This document shows, one piece after another, positions 19,023 to 28,732 of a DNA stretch of 64,000 nucleotides. Source of the DNA: JABWBD01 sp040768665 (GTDB lineage: Bacteria > Planctomycetota > Planctomycetia > Pirellulales > Thermoguttaceae); assembly GCA_040768665.1 (NCBI GenBank), contig JAXGMN010000008.1, positions 124,001 to 188,000 of the forward strand, written 5' to 3'. Position 1 is the stretch's first letter. Every line of letters begins with the position of its first letter. A program made the translations under genes and the position numbers. The notes under the pieces are model-generated. The model had not been told where the DNA came from and searched no databases. It saw only the letters and a list, made by a program, of their open reading frames with translations.

Positions 19023-20399
19023 ATGTGGCGATCACTTGCGTTTGTGGCCTTGACCTGCCTGGCCTTGGGACCGGCCGGCGGCAGACTTATTGCCGCGCCT
19101 GCCAAGAGTGCCCCGCACGCGACGCGGCCGGACAGAACGATCGAAGTCGAGACGTTCCGCTTCACGGCCGGCACCGAAGACAGTATGTGGAGCGCGCTGT
19201 ATGGCGCCAAAAGCGGTCGGCTCTACGCCGGCTTGAGCACCCATGCCGAGGCGGCGCACTTCTACGAGTTCGATCCGGCCGGTGACGCGATGCACCACGT
19301 CGCCGATCTTACGGCCTTCAAGGGCGAGCGAGGCAAGGCCATTCGGACCAGTGGCAAGATCCACGTGCGGATGGGGGAAGACGCCGAGGGAAATGTCTAT
19401 TTCGGCGACTTCTGCGAAGACACCGGCCCGGAATGCGTCGACCCTGCCAGCTACCAGGGGCCCCACTGGTTCCGGTACCGCCCGGCAACCCGACAGCTCG
19501 AAAACTTGGGTTCCATCAACCGCCAGTGGGGGCTGCTGGGCCTGGTTTTCGAGGCGAAGTATCAGCGCGTCTACGGTCTGGCGGAAGACGGCCACCTTTA
19601 CTACTACGATCTCAACACGGGCAGGACGACCGATCTCGGCCGGGTCGACGACTGGGACATTTGCCGCACGATCTTTTGCGACGACGAGGGCAATGTCTAC
19701 GGTTCGTACCCGGTCGGGCGCGTTTGGAAATACGATCCCGCCAAGGACCGGATCTTCGACCTCGTCGCGGCACGGATTCCGATCGATCCTCGGATCCCGC
19801 CCCGGACCATGTCCAATCCCATGCTCGACCGCAAGGTCGTCTGGCGGGTGATCGAGTGGGAGCCGAGGGAGAAGGTCGCCTACGGGATTCTCTGCGGCGA
19901 TTCGCTCTTGTTCCGCTTCGATCCGCACAGCGGGGCAGAAGGCGAGATCACTCCTCTCGCGCGACTGTCTGCGGCGCGGTATTGGAATGCTCACCCGCGG
20001 TTTGTTCCCGTGGCGACCCTGGCGATGACGATCACAGCGGATCGGAAACTCTTTTACGCGCCGGTGCTCTCGGTGGCGTTTGACTATTCGGGGACCTCAT
20101 GGGACGTTGCGGACGAGCGCAAGTATACCGCGCAAGTAACCGGTGAAACGGTTCCTCCGCAGTCGGTGCTTGTGGTCTACGACCTGGAGTCGGGAAGGCG
20201 CGAAGAGTTGGGAATCATGCGAACCCGCGACGGACGACGCGTGTTCGGCCTGGGCGGAGCGGCCACAGGTCAGAAGGACGGCCATCTGTACTTTGTGGGT
20301 GCGGTCGAGGAGACCGAGCCGGAATTCGTTGTCAACAAGATCGACGACCGTTGGCCGTACAGCATGGCCTTGATCCGTTACCGGAGGCCCCAGCAGTGA
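19023..20399 (+). CDS. Secreted beta-propeller-like protein A
   Basis: The ATG at 19023 is preferred over an upstream in-frame start because it begins a signal peptide (MWRSLAFVALTCLALG). The mature protein consists of repeated blade-like strands: LYGAKSGRLYAGLSTHAE, VYGLAEDGHLYYYDLNTG, DDEGNVYGSYPVGRVWKYDP and GQKDGHLYFVG. This suggests a beta-propeller of about six blades, but no enzymatic motif is recognised. It is followed 84 bp later by a paralogue of similar design, so the two probably work on related ligands outside the cytoplasm. Confidence 0.65.
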   Translation: MWRSLAFVALTCLALGPAGGRLIAAPAKSAPHATRPDRTIEVETFRFTAGTEDSMWSALYGAKSGRLYAGLSTHAEAAHFYEFDPAGDAMHHVADLTAFKGERGKAIRTSGKIHVRMGEDAEGNVYFGDFCEDTGPECVDPASYQGPHWFRYRPATRQLENLGSINRQWGLLGLVFEAKYQRVYGLAEDGHLYYYDLNTGRTTDLGRVDDWDICRTIFCDDEGNVYGSYPVGRVWKYDPAKDRIFDLVAARIPIDPRIPPRTMSNPMLDRKVVWRVIEWEPREKVAYGILCGDSLLFRFDPHSGAEGEITPLARLSAARYWNAHPRFVPVATLAMTITADRKLFYAPVLSVAFDYSGTSWDVADERKYTAQVTGETVPPQSVLVVYDLESGRREELGIMRTRDGRRVFGLGGAATGQKDGHLYFVGAVEETEPEFVVNKIDDRWPYSMALIRYRRPQQ

Positions 20400-20483
20400 G
20401 AGGTTTGAACTGCCGTCTTGGATACGAGTCCGAGTATCGAAGCGTGACTCCTAAGCAACCCTAACCTTGGAATTTTCCCGCCC

Positions 20484-21797
20484 GTGTCTCACCGAATCTT
20501 CTTCCTGACAGCCGCGGTTTCGCTTTCGCTCTCTACTCTGCTTTCTGCGCAGAAATGGGTCAACCCGAGCTTTGATGCGCACCGCTTGGACTACCGCGAG
20601 CTCGGCTATCCCGACGTGAGCCGGATCCCGGCCGACAACAGTCCGATCACCGCGCTCATTACCGCCGCGAGCGGCAAGGTCTACGGGGCCACCAGCGGCA
20701 AGCAGTCGTGCCTGTTCGTTTACGACCGCAGCATCAACAAGGTCCGGCCCCTTGGACGGATCGGTGACGAGCCGGGCGTGCATCATGCGTTGCTCGAGGG
20801 GGCCGACGGAAAGATCTATATCGGAACCGGATTGAATGTCTTGTCGGCGGTGCCGCTCACCCAGCAGTTTCCCGGCGGTTTCCGAGCCATCGAGGAGCAA
20901 CTTTGGAAGGACATCGTGGCGCCTTACCAGAAGTACGCCGGCGGACACCTTTACTGCTACGATCCGGCCAACGACGACTCCGGGGTGCGGATGCCGGACG
21001 ATTCCTGCCCCCAGGAGGATCTGGGCGTTCCGGTCCGGCGAAATTCCGTGTATGCCCTGGCGTTCGATCCTGAGAAGACCGCACTTTATGGTCTCACATA
21101 CCCCGACGCCCGTCTCTTCCGCTACGACCTCCGGAAGCGTCGCGCGCAGGACCTCGGCGAAGTGCTCTCGCGGAGAGTCTATTCGGGGCCCGAACGGACC
21201 TGGCGGAGCATCCCGCGAGCATTGTGGACCGCGGTGCCGGGCCGGGTTTACACGTCGGGAGAGGATGGCCGGATTGTCTACTACGATTTGGCGTCGAAGC
21301 GTCTTGTTCGCACTCCGATGCAGATTCCCGGTGAATACTGGGAGGCCTGGAACTATTACGGTTACCCTGTGGTCGAGCAGTTCGTCGCCGACGGCAGTGG
21401 TCGCGTGTTTGCCACGTCCAGCGACGGTTTTCTTTTTCAACTGGACCTTGGGGGCAACCAGTTGGCCAACTTGGGCAAACCGCGGGTCTCGCGTCGGGTG
21501 CGCGCGATGACTCTCGGCCCGGACAACCGGCTCTACCTCATTTGCGGCGAGTTCCAGGAACCCTGCAAGCTTTACAGCTACGATCTGGCCGGCAAGGAAG
21601 GTTTTCGCGACTGGGGAGTCCTGGCCGTCGACCGCAGTCCGCACTATGCCAAGCGCGCCTACCAGTTCGACGCTATGTGCACGGGCATTGACGGGACGAT
21701 TTTCCTGGGCGAGAGCGACCGCCGGGCATGCCTTTTCCTGTTCTTCCCCGGGGCAGTCGGTTTTGAAGGCGGTTTCAACCCCAGCAACCCGCGATAG
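20484..21797 (+). CDS. Secreted beta-propeller-like protein B
   Basis: The start codon is GTG, leading into a signal peptide (MSHRIFFLTAAVSLSLSTLLSA). The blades include ASGKVYGATSGKQSCLFVYD, GADGKIYIGTGLN, GRVYTSGEDGRIVYYDLASK, DGSGRVFATSSDGFLFQLDL and GPDNRLYLICGEF, much like the upstream gene, indicating duplication. The ending IDGTIFLGESDRRACLFLFF suggests a closing blade. The pair is probably one transcription unit. No catalytic residues or binding motif can be named. Confidence 0.65.
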   Translation: MSHRIFFLTAAVSLSLSTLLSAQKWVNPSFDAHRLDYRELGYPDVSRIPADNSPITALITAASGKVYGATSGKQSCLFVYDRSINKVRPLGRIGDEPGVHHALLEGADGKIYIGTGLNVLSAVPLTQQFPGGFRAIEEQLWKDIVAPYQKYAGGHLYCYDPANDDSGVRMPDDSCPQEDLGVPVRRNSVYALAFDPEKTALYGLTYPDARLFRYDLRKRRAQDLGEVLSRRVYSGPERTWRSIPRALWTAVPGRVYTSGEDGRIVYYDLASKRLVRTPMQIPGEYWEAWNYYGYPVVEQFVADGSGRVFATSSDGFLFQLDLGGNQLANLGKPRVSRRVRAMTLGPDNRLYLICGEFQEPCKLYSYDLAGKEGFRDWGVLAVDRSPHYAKRAYQFDAMCTGIDGTIFLGESDRRACLFLFFPGAVGFEGGFNPSNPR

Positions 21798-22294
21798 GCG
21801 CGGCCTGAGGCTGGGCACCTCGGGGGGGTTACCGGCGGCGAGCGACCAGAGAGCTAATCGCTCACGGGAGGGAAGAGGGCCTGCGAAAGCACAGCCGTGG
21901 GCAAAAAGACCGACCTGTCCCGGCCGCTGGTCAGGGAAGGGGAAACGGCGGGCGGTTGGAGTTGGTTACCAGGTGTCAAAGAGCTCCGGAGCGGCCTGCC
22001 GTAAAGTTGGCTGGCGCCGGTCCGCGGGGGCATGTGTTCACCTGTCCATTCACCTGCGTCATTGTGGTCGATGCGGCGCACTTCGTCAAGCAGATTCTTG
22101 AAACAAGAGCGGTAAGTGGATGCGGGGATTGGAGTTATTACGCCGTCGAGGGCAGAGGCATCCGCTTAAGCGCCATCCTCGACTCCGACGCCCTCAGCGT
22201 CTGGGAGAACAAGCAGGGGAGAATTCTTGGAATCGCGGCTTGAATTGTGAATAGGGTCGACTCCCAACAGGCATGGATAGTCTCCATTCACTGT
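21798..22294. other. Gene-free GC-rich stretch, possibly structured or remnant
   Basis: About 500 bp between the second propeller gene and the IS. Short open frames exist but none resembles a protein. The first half has many G-runs and GNRA-like loops (for example GCCTGCGAAAGCACAGCCG) and could be the remnant of a group II intron or another structured RNA; that is a guess from appearance only. Confidence 0.3.
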
Positions 22295-22706
22295 TCAAGG
22301 AAGCCCGGCGAAATGCGTTTGGCTTTAGGGAGCGCGGAGGCGTGATTCACCTTTGAACGATGCTCAGCTCGCGTACAGCGGCTCTGAGAAGCAGTGAGAC
22401 GTTGCACCACGCAAAGCGTCATTGCGGGCGATGCGGAGAAACCGCGCCGGCTTGGCCGGCAGCGTCGAATACACAACCAAGGATTTCAGTCACAAAGACG
22501 TCACCGCTTGGCACAGAAAGTGCGCCGCCATTTTCATGCCAAATCCGTATGATTTTGAAACTTTGCGAAACGCCACGCTCTACAAACATTGCGAAGAGTT
22601 GGCACAGGAAATGCCGCGCGCACATGTCGTGCCAAAGGGCTTGCACATTGCACAATCGCCTTGCCACAAACCCTTGTCTTCTTGGCGTTAAACGGCGCTT
22701 TCGGTA

Positions 22707-22734
22707 TTGACATCTTCGCGCGATTATGCATAAT
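22707..22734 (+). promoter_or_regulatory. Predicted sigma70-type promoter of IS copy 1
   Basis: TTGACA at 22707-22712 and CATAAT at 22729-22734 are 16 bases apart, inside the IS. Transcription would start near 22741, which excludes the in-frame ATG at 22726 and supports the ATG at 22786 as the transposase start. Confidence 0.6.
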
Positions 22735-22785
22735 CAAAAGTGTGCGTCAGGATCATGGCGTGGCTCTTTGAAGAAGCCTGCGGCG

Positions 22786-25008
22786 ATGTCCACTTCGTCC
22801 GCCGTCTCTCCTTCCTCGTTGGACCCTGCCCAAGCGGTCCAAGAAAAGCAACAACGGGATGCCGCGCGCTTGTTCCAGCGGCTCGAGCACATCCCGGTGC
22901 AGGATCTCTCCATCCATTACAGCCTGCAACATTCTTCCATCACCTTGCCCGCCGCGCTGATTCGCTTCCTTGCCGTGGCCGTTCTTTTCCGCTTGGACTC
23001 GATGAAGAAGTGGCACCTGGTCCTTCAAAGCGCGCTTCTGCCGGAACCGGTGCAGAAATGGCTCGCGCTGGACAGCCTGGCGGACCTGGTCGATCAGGCC
23101 ACGGTCGATTGGGTCCCGCCGAAGGTCCTTCTGGACACGCTCGGCTGGCAGGTGGCCGAATGCCTGACCCAGTGCGCCCTTCCGCAACCGGCGGCCACGA
23201 TCCGCCAGACGATCGCGATTCTGCTGTTGCGCGATGCCACACGCTGCGGGGAAGGCGTTGTGCTGGACAAGAAGTTCTGGCGACGGGTGATCGAGAAAGG
23301 GCAGCGCCCCTTGTCGGCGGCCATCCAGGAGGAGTGCCGGCAGCGGATCGCATTCGTTCTGGGGCAAGTCGACCTGAGCGAAGCCGTCCCGGGGCACTGG
23401 CGGGAGGTGCCAGAATTGACCGAGGAGGATCGCGCCAAACTGGAGGCGGTGCGTGTCGGCGAGCCGAACGAACGCCTGCAAGCGCTTTCGGCAGCCTTCC
23501 ATGAGGGCCTGTTCGATTTCGTGACGAAGCTGTTGGCCTGCTCCTACAGCCAGAAAGGCCGCCGGGCCCATCATCCACTCTTGCAGTTGAAAGTGTGGCT
23601 GGCGATGTTGGCCCACGGCAGTGCGTCGCCGGGGGAATTCTTGCGCGAGGTCGACGACTCGGTGCAGTTGCGTCTGTTTCTGGAGGTGATGAGCCATCAA
23701 GAGCTCCCTTCCCAGCGGCGAATCAAAGGCTTCGTGACGGAGCGTCTCTCTCCGGTGATCGAGTACCTGGTGCTTGGGCACCAGGTGGTTCTGCTGGGGC
23801 AAGAAGGGATCGAGATCGGCTGCGATTTCGGCACCGACGCCGCCGACATGCTCAGCCAAGGCAGGATGAAATACGACGCGGCGGCGATGCACGTCACGGG
23901 ACTGCTGGGGTGGCTGATCGAGGAGTGCCGGCGGTTCTGCGAGTCGACTAGCCGAAGCGGTCTGAGCGAGGAGGACCGAGCGGTCTTGCTGCGGGCGTTC
24001 GAGGAGTTGGATTGGAAGGTGCTGGGGAACTTCGGCCGCAATCGGCAGGGGCTGATCGGAGCCATTCGTGACACGTTGAACGGCCATTTCGTGACCCCAA
24101 TGCCGGGCGTGGTGGCGCTGGACTGCCGGCCTCGCGACGGGCCGGTTTTGACGGACCTGGCCACGTTTGCCAAGGCTCTGGCCGCCGAATTCCTCGCGCG
24201 GATGAAGGTTTTCGGCGAGAAGTTCGACAGTTCGGTGTTTTACGACCCGGAAGGCAGCGCGCATACCAAGCGGGCCAAGACGATCCACGGCTACGGCGTG
24301 CAATTTCTGTCGGACTTGAGGTACGGCCTGATCTGGGCGTTTGCGGTGTTTCCGGCGGGCGACGGCTTCCGTCCGCAGATTACCGACTGGGTGATCCGGA
24401 CGAAGCGAATCTTCCGGTGGGAGCGAATCCAATTGACCTCGGACCGTGAATACACGATTGCCAAAGCGATTCACGAGTGGGAGAAGGAGCAGGTGTATCA
24501 CTACGGTCCGCGTGCGGATATCGATGAGAAGAAGAAAGGCATCTTCACGGAGGCGGACTTCGAGGTGTACACGTTGTATGCGACCTGCCCGAACGGCGCG
24601 AGGCTGACGCGGAAGCCGAACGTGTTTGTGCGAGGATCGAGCGAACAGTGGCGTTATCAGGCAAAGGGGACGGACTGCCAAGGCTGCTCGCGTCGGGGGG
24701 AGTGTACGAAGGGGAAGAACCCGCGGATGCTCTGTGTCAACGTGTATCGGGAGGACCTGGAAAAGCATGCGGCGCGGATGAAGGCGGATCCGGAGCGGAC
24801 TCGCGACCTTTTGGGGCGGCACCGGGCGACGGTCGAAGGGATCGTGAACAACCTGATGAACCACCAGGGCATGCGTCACGCTCGCTGGAAAGGACTGGCG
24901 TTGGCGCGCGTGCAGGTAGGCTTGGCCATCGTGCTTCTGAACACGCTGAAGTGGTACAAGATCCGTTGCGGCCAGCTTGCACCGATGACGTTGAAGCCCG
25001 TCGCGTGA
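22786..25008 (+). CDS. IS1182-like DDE transposase, copy 1
   Basis: 740 residues, long for the family. Known-type parts are an N-proximal HPLLQLKVWLAMLAHGSASP segment, a middle FYDPEGSAHTKRAKTIHGYG block followed by LTSDREYTIAKAIHEWEK (candidate DDE acidic residues), a zinc-like cluster DCQGCSRRGECTKGK, and a C-terminal RATVEGIVNNLMNHQGMRHA helix where the last acidic residue is expected. The first 240 residues, before the recognisable transposase core, match nothing I know. The start is chosen from the promoter position. An identical gene lies in the inverted copy. Confidence 0.85.
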   Translation: MSTSSAVSPSSLDPAQAVQEKQQRDAARLFQRLEHIPVQDLSIHYSLQHSSITLPAALIRFLAVAVLFRLDSMKKWHLVLQSALLPEPVQKWLALDSLADLVDQATVDWVPPKVLLDTLGWQVAECLTQCALPQPAATIRQTIAILLLRDATRCGEGVVLDKKFWRRVIEKGQRPLSAAIQEECRQRIAFVLGQVDLSEAVPGHWREVPELTEEDRAKLEAVRVGEPNERLQALSAAFHEGLFDFVTKLLACSYSQKGRRAHHPLLQLKVWLAMLAHGSASPGEFLREVDDSVQLRLFLEVMSHQELPSQRRIKGFVTERLSPVIEYLVLGHQVVLLGQEGIEIGCDFGTDAADMLSQGRMKYDAAAMHVTGLLGWLIEECRRFCESTSRSGLSEEDRAVLLRAFEELDWKVLGNFGRNRQGLIGAIRDTLNGHFVTPMPGVVALDCRPRDGPVLTDLATFAKALAAEFLARMKVFGEKFDSSVFYDPEGSAHTKRAKTIHGYGVQFLSDLRYGLIWAFAVFPAGDGFRPQITDWVIRTKRIFRWERIQLTSDREYTIAKAIHEWEKEQVYHYGPRADIDEKKKGIFTEADFEVYTLYATCPNGARLTRKPNVFVRGSSEQWRYQAKGTDCQGCSRRGECTKGKNPRMLCVNVYREDLEKHAARMKADPERTRDLLGRHRATVEGIVNNLMNHQGMRHARWKGLALARVQVGLAIVLLNTLKWYKIRCGQLAPMTLKPVA

Positions 25009-25141
25009 TTCTCCAGTCCTCAGCGCGGCCGCGAGCCACGCGATCGTCCACACTGATTTCGCCGGGCTTCCTCAAGACATGGCCCCACGTCTGCCATCTG
25101 CTCCACGTCTGCCCCTATTTGAGGTATCGCCTCCGGACGCC

Positions 25142-25660
25142 TCAATAAAGCCCAGCCTCTACTTCTTCGAGTGTGACGGACCAGATACCCTCTCGATTTC
25201 GTAAGGGTTCAGGATCGACCGCTTCGCAATCAGCGATCAACGCCGCGACGTCAGCGAAGCCGCTTGCTTCTGATCGATGAATGCGCCCGACAAAGAACAG
25301 GAATCTTTCCACCGACGTATTGATCAATTGAGCCTGTTTCGCATCCTCAACATACACTACATGACCATTGCTGCAGTTGATGAGAAACGTGCCGAACTCA
25401 TTTCGTCCGATCCGCACAGCGTTGGCGACTTCGGCCAGAACCCCGTCAGCCTGGTACCTGGCGCCGTCCGCTTCCGGCCACACCTCGATATCATCGTGAG
25501 CGAAGAACCAATCCGCCTCACTTGAAGGCAGCCCAAGCTCACTGATGAGATCCCCTGTTGCTCCAAGCACGGCACGCGCGGACTCGGAGATCCGCGGTTT
25601 GGTGAGTGCTACAGTTCCGAGCAACGATTGGAGCTCAGCAAATGATGGATTCTGTCTCAT
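25142..25660 (-). CDS. SUKH-4-like immunity protein
   Basis: 172 residues, starting inside the last codons of the RHS gene (ATGA-type 4-bp overlap), the usual arrangement for a toxin and its immunity gene. The pattern fits SUKH-type (SMI1/KNR4-like) immunity proteins: SELGLPSSEADWFF near the start, VRIGRNEFGTFLINCSNG in the middle, then NTSVERFLFFVGRIHR and a C-terminal acidic tail. Such proteins bind and block polymorphic toxins, including nuclease and deaminase tips. The subfamily is by eye. It lies 66 bp inside the right end of IS copy 1. Confidence 0.65.
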   Translation of the reverse strand: MRQNPSFAELQSLLGTVALTKPRISESARAVLGATGDLISELGLPSSEADWFFAHDDIEVWPEADGARYQADGVLAEVANAVRIGRNEFGTFLINCSNGHVVYVEDAKQAQLINTSVERFLFFVGRIHRSEASGFADVAALIADCEAVDPEPLRNREGIWSVTLEEVEAGLY

Positions 25661-28653
25661 AAACCCAACCCTCTCAAAATGGAATCTAAAGCAGCGTTTC
25701 CCAACTTTCTGGATGCCTCGTCGCCGTACTCAACGAGGAATGTAATCTCCGCATCCGGGAAATCGCGCGCAAGCATCCTGTCGCAGTTGGGAATTTCGAG
25801 CTGGCACGGCTGCCGCTCCGAGAATAGCCGCTTCAGAGTTGCTCCTTCGGGCAGCGCCTTCTTAGCGATGAACTCGCCGTGCTTCCTTCCGCCCCCAACG
25901 GTGTGAAATGCCTTCAGGGGTTGCGTCACGCCGTTCAGTTCGTATTCAATCACCACAACATTGCCCTTGCGACCGATTCTCTCTGATTTACGGAAGTCCA
26001 AGGCGAAACGCGACAGGTCCGTGTCGCTGTAGCTTGCAATCTGCCTAGCTTTCGACAGACCAACGACGCTGCCTGGCGCAACTTTTCTCGATGATACTCC
26101 AGCGTCCACATCCGGTCCATCCCCTTTGCTATGACGCGCCCTGGCGCGACCCTCCGAGACCGGTCCCTTCCCTCCTCGCTGACGGATGTCCCTCCCACTG
26201 GCAGCCGCTTCGCCTGCTTTAGAGAGTTTCTGTTCGGAAGCCCCCGCTTCGATGCAGTCGAGAACGGCCTCGGCGACTTCCTGGTCTGTCACTTCGGTCG
26301 TTCCTTTCCGCTTCCGAAGAATGTTGCGGATCTTCTCCACCGCGGTCGCGGGAAGTTCCGCTACCGCGCGTTTGACCCCTCCGACTTTGCGGACGATTTG
26401 AACCACGCCATTTTGCACAACCTTCACTTCCAGCACGGCCGCAACAGCCAGTCCGGCCCCCTGTAGGCCGAGAGCCACGATCGCGTCTTGCAGTTGATCG
26501 GCAACCTCAGTCCAAATGTCGGCGATCATCTGATTGGCGACCATTTCGCGCCTGAAGGTCTCAGACGGCCTGATCTGCCGAATGGCTCTCGGCGTGAGGT
26601 CACCCAACTGCTCGACCGCTTCGTCGTACTGCTCGAAACTCCTTTCGGGCAACTGAGTCGTCTCGCCTCCTGCTGGCCCAGCCTCCGGTCGCTCCACGGG
26701 CGGACTGGGGATCGGTTCTCGCGCCTCCCAGGGCAGACGGCCGTTCTGAATGCGGAAGTGCTGCAGCCGCTCGGGGCTCATCTCTCGCGGCGACTCGTAC
26801 GCAGTCGCCACGCCACGAATCCTCGGTTGCCCATTTACATCCCAGGGCGCTTCGAACCAGTACTCGACGCTCTGGAAGACGCGCCCATTCTCGCTGCGGT
26901 TCCTTGCCTCAATCTCGGCACGTTCGCATGCGATCTCCCTCTCCCTCTCAACCTGAGCTGACCCGATGAGGTTGAAAGCAGGGGTGTGCTTAACGTCGCG
27001 ATATCCACTCCCGAACGACGCAGTATTGATTTTGATCGCGCCGAGCAGCTTGCCCGCCGGAATGGTGTCTTCGCCGTCTACCTCATGACCGACGATCGGC
27101 TTGTCGGCGTAAATGTTCCAAACCAAGCAACCGTCCTTCCAATCCCTCTCAATTCTCATCCCGCTGGGATCGACAGCATTGACAGGGTTGTTCCGGACGT
27201 ACCGGTACAGGTTCTCGTCCCCTCCTTCCAATCCCTTCGGATCTTCGCTCAGCCACCGCCCGGCCTGCGGGTCGTAGTACCGCGCTCCGGCAAAGTAGAG
27301 CTCCAGTTCCGGGTCGCGGTAGTAGTTCTCCGCCCCGACAAACGTGAAGGGGTTTTCGCTCGTCCCCGTGTGCGACTCCTCGATCCCGAACGCCCGGTGC
27401 GCATACCGATCGGTCGCGGTCTCCGCATCGTCCAAAAGCGCATCGGTCGAACCGATGGCATCGTACTGGTGATAGAGCGTGTCCGTACCGTCGTACTCAC
27501 TCACCAGCTCGCCCCATTCGGACAGCGTGGACGTGTACTCCTGCTCGACCGTTCCTGTGTCATCCGTCTCCTGCAACAGCCGCTTGAAATCGTAAATGAA
27601 CTTCTTCGACTCGCTCGGCATCTCCTTCCGCACGCGGCGGCCGTCGGCGCGGTAGGTCAACGTGACCACCCCGGCCACCGGTTCGGACGAGACAAGCCGG
27701 CTGTCTTCGTCCCAGGTGTAGTAGGTCACGTCCGAGGGCGTTTCTTTCTGGGTGCGATTGCCGTCCTCATCGTAAGTGAAGGTCGTCACGCCCGAGACGT
27801 CCTCGCTCGTCAACAGCCGATTTGCCTCGTCATAGGTGTACGTCGTCATCGCACCCGAGTCGTCCTGCGTCACCCGATTGCCCGCCGCATCATAGGTGTA
27901 CGCCACGTCAAAAGAGATGCCGCCGCTCCGCTCTTCGTGCGTGAGCTGGTAGGTGCGGTCGTAGGTCCAAGTGGTCACGTCGCCCGAGGATTCTTCCGCC
28001 CGCGTGCGGTTCCCTGCCTCGTCGTATATATAGGTGAACGACTTCAGCAGCGTGGCGTCACTCTTCCGGTGCTCCAGGTGCGTCAGCCGCGCGGCGCAGT
28101 CGTAGGTGTACGTGGTGAGCGAGCCGTTGGCGTGCTCCATGCGGATCTTGCGGCCCGCCGCGTCGTAGGCCAGCGTGGTCACCTTCCCCTGCGGGTTGAC
28201 CACGGACGTGACCCGATCAGCCGCATCATAGCTGTAGCTGGTCACTCCACCCTCAGGATCGGTCATCATCGCCCGGCGCCGCAAGGCGTCGTACGTGTAA
28301 CTGACCGTCTTGCCGTCCGGATCGGTCACCGAAGTGACCAGGTTGCGGCTGTCGTAGGCGAACGTGGTCGCGCCCGTCGCGTCCGAAAGGCTCGTGCGAT
28401 TGCCGGCCAGGTCATAGTCGTAGGCGTGCGTGTGACCGTCCGGGTATTGCTCCCCGACGAGCTCTCCGTTTGCGTTGTAGCTGTACGTCACGCACTGCCC
28501 ACGCGCGTTCACACGCCGAATCCGGTTTCCCACCGCATCGTACGCAAATGTCGTCGTGTAGCCCAATGGGTCCGTTTCGCGGATCATCCTCCCTCGAGCG
28601 TCGTAGTCGAAGTCGGTCGTGTACCCGCGTGCGTTCGTCAGGGGGGGTGGCAT
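25657..28653 (-). CDS. RHS-repeat polymorphic toxin with deaminase-like tip, 5'-truncated
   Basis: 998 residues remain. About the first 440 are YD repeats (for instance YDYDLAGNRTSLSDATG, YDARGRMIRETDPLGY). Next come the RHS core ending RYYDPQAGRWLSEDPKGLEG and NPVNAVDPSG, then a linker and a variable C-terminus. The tip contains KHGEF (His 925, Glu 927) and SERQPCQLEIPNC (Cys 950 and 957), the H-x-E and PC-x6-C zinc and catalytic pattern of nucleic-acid or nucleoside deaminase toxins such as the Pput_2613-like group. No signal, TcdB/plug or N-terminal domain remains: the frame starts 16 bp from IS copy 2, so the 5' part was lost, apparently with IS insertion. The immunity gene overlaps its stop. 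Confidence 0.8.
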   Translation of the reverse strand: MPPPLTNARGYTTDFDYDARGRMIRETDPLGYTTTFAYDAVGNRIRRVNARGQCVTYSYNANGELVGEQYPDGHTHAYDYDLAGNRTSLSDATGATTFAYDSRNLVTSVTDPDGKTVSYTYDALRRRAMMTDPEGGVTSYSYDAADRVTSVVNPQGKVTTLAYDAAGRKIRMEHANGSLTTYTYDCAARLTHLEHRKSDATLLKSFTYIYDEAGNRTRAEESSGDVTTWTYDRTYQLTHEERSGGISFDVAYTYDAAGNRVTQDDSGAMTTYTYDEANRLLTSEDVSGVTTFTYDEDGNRTQKETPSDVTYYTWDEDSRLVSSEPVAGVVTLTYRADGRRVRKEMPSESKKFIYDFKRLLQETDDTGTVEQEYTSTLSEWGELVSEYDGTDTLYHQYDAIGSTDALLDDAETATDRYAHRAFGIEESHTGTSENPFTFVGAENYYRDPELELYFAGARYYDPQAGRWLSEDPKGLEGGDENLYRYVRNNPVNAVDPSGMRIERDWKDGCLVWNIYADKPIVGHEVDGEDTIPAGKLLGAIKINTASFGSGYRDVKHTPAFNLIGSAQVEREREIACERAEIEARNRSENGRVFQSVEYWFEAPWDVNGQPRIRGVATAYESPREMSPERLQHFRIQNGRLPWEAREPIPSPPVERPEAGPAGGETTQLPERSFEQYDEAVEQLGDLTPRAIRQIRPSETFRREMVANQMIADIWTEVADQLQDAIVALGLQGAGLAVAAVLEVKVVQNGVVQIVRKVGGVKRAVAELPATAVEKIRNILRKRKGTTEVTDQEVAEAVLDCIEAGASEQKLSKAGEAAASGRDIRQRGGKGPVSEGRARARHSKGDGPDVDAGVSSRKVAPGSVVGLSKARQIASYSDTDLSRFALDFRKSERIGRKGNVVVIEYELNGVTQPLKAFHTVGGGRKHGEFIAKKALPEGATLKRLFSERQPCQLEIPNCDRMLARDFPDAEITFLVEYGDEASRKLGNAALDSILRGLGL

Positions 28654-28732
28654 TGGGGTCGCAGCTTGAGGAAGCCCGGCGAAATCAGTGTGGACGATCG
28701 CGTGGCTCGCGGCCGCGCTGAGGACTGGAGAA

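Larger units (their letters stand above)
22299..25071 (+). mobile_element. Insertion sequence copy 1 (2773 bp, IS1182-like)
   Basis: Bounded by a perfect 16-bp inverted repeat GGAAGCCCGGCGAAAT / ATTTCGCCGGGCTTCC and by a 4-bp direct repeat TCAA (22295-22298 and 25072-25075). It encodes one 740-residue transposase and has an unusually long 487-bp leader. An inverted copy lies at 28670-31442: positions x and 53741-x correspond, and the proteins are identical residue for residue, so the transposition is recent. The family is inferred from the transposase. Confidence 0.92.

Noticed and set aside
22753..25053. 766-codon frame antisense to the IS transposase, also in copy 2
   Set aside because: Same length and opposite strand; no motifs. 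The transposase has family motifs and a promoter.
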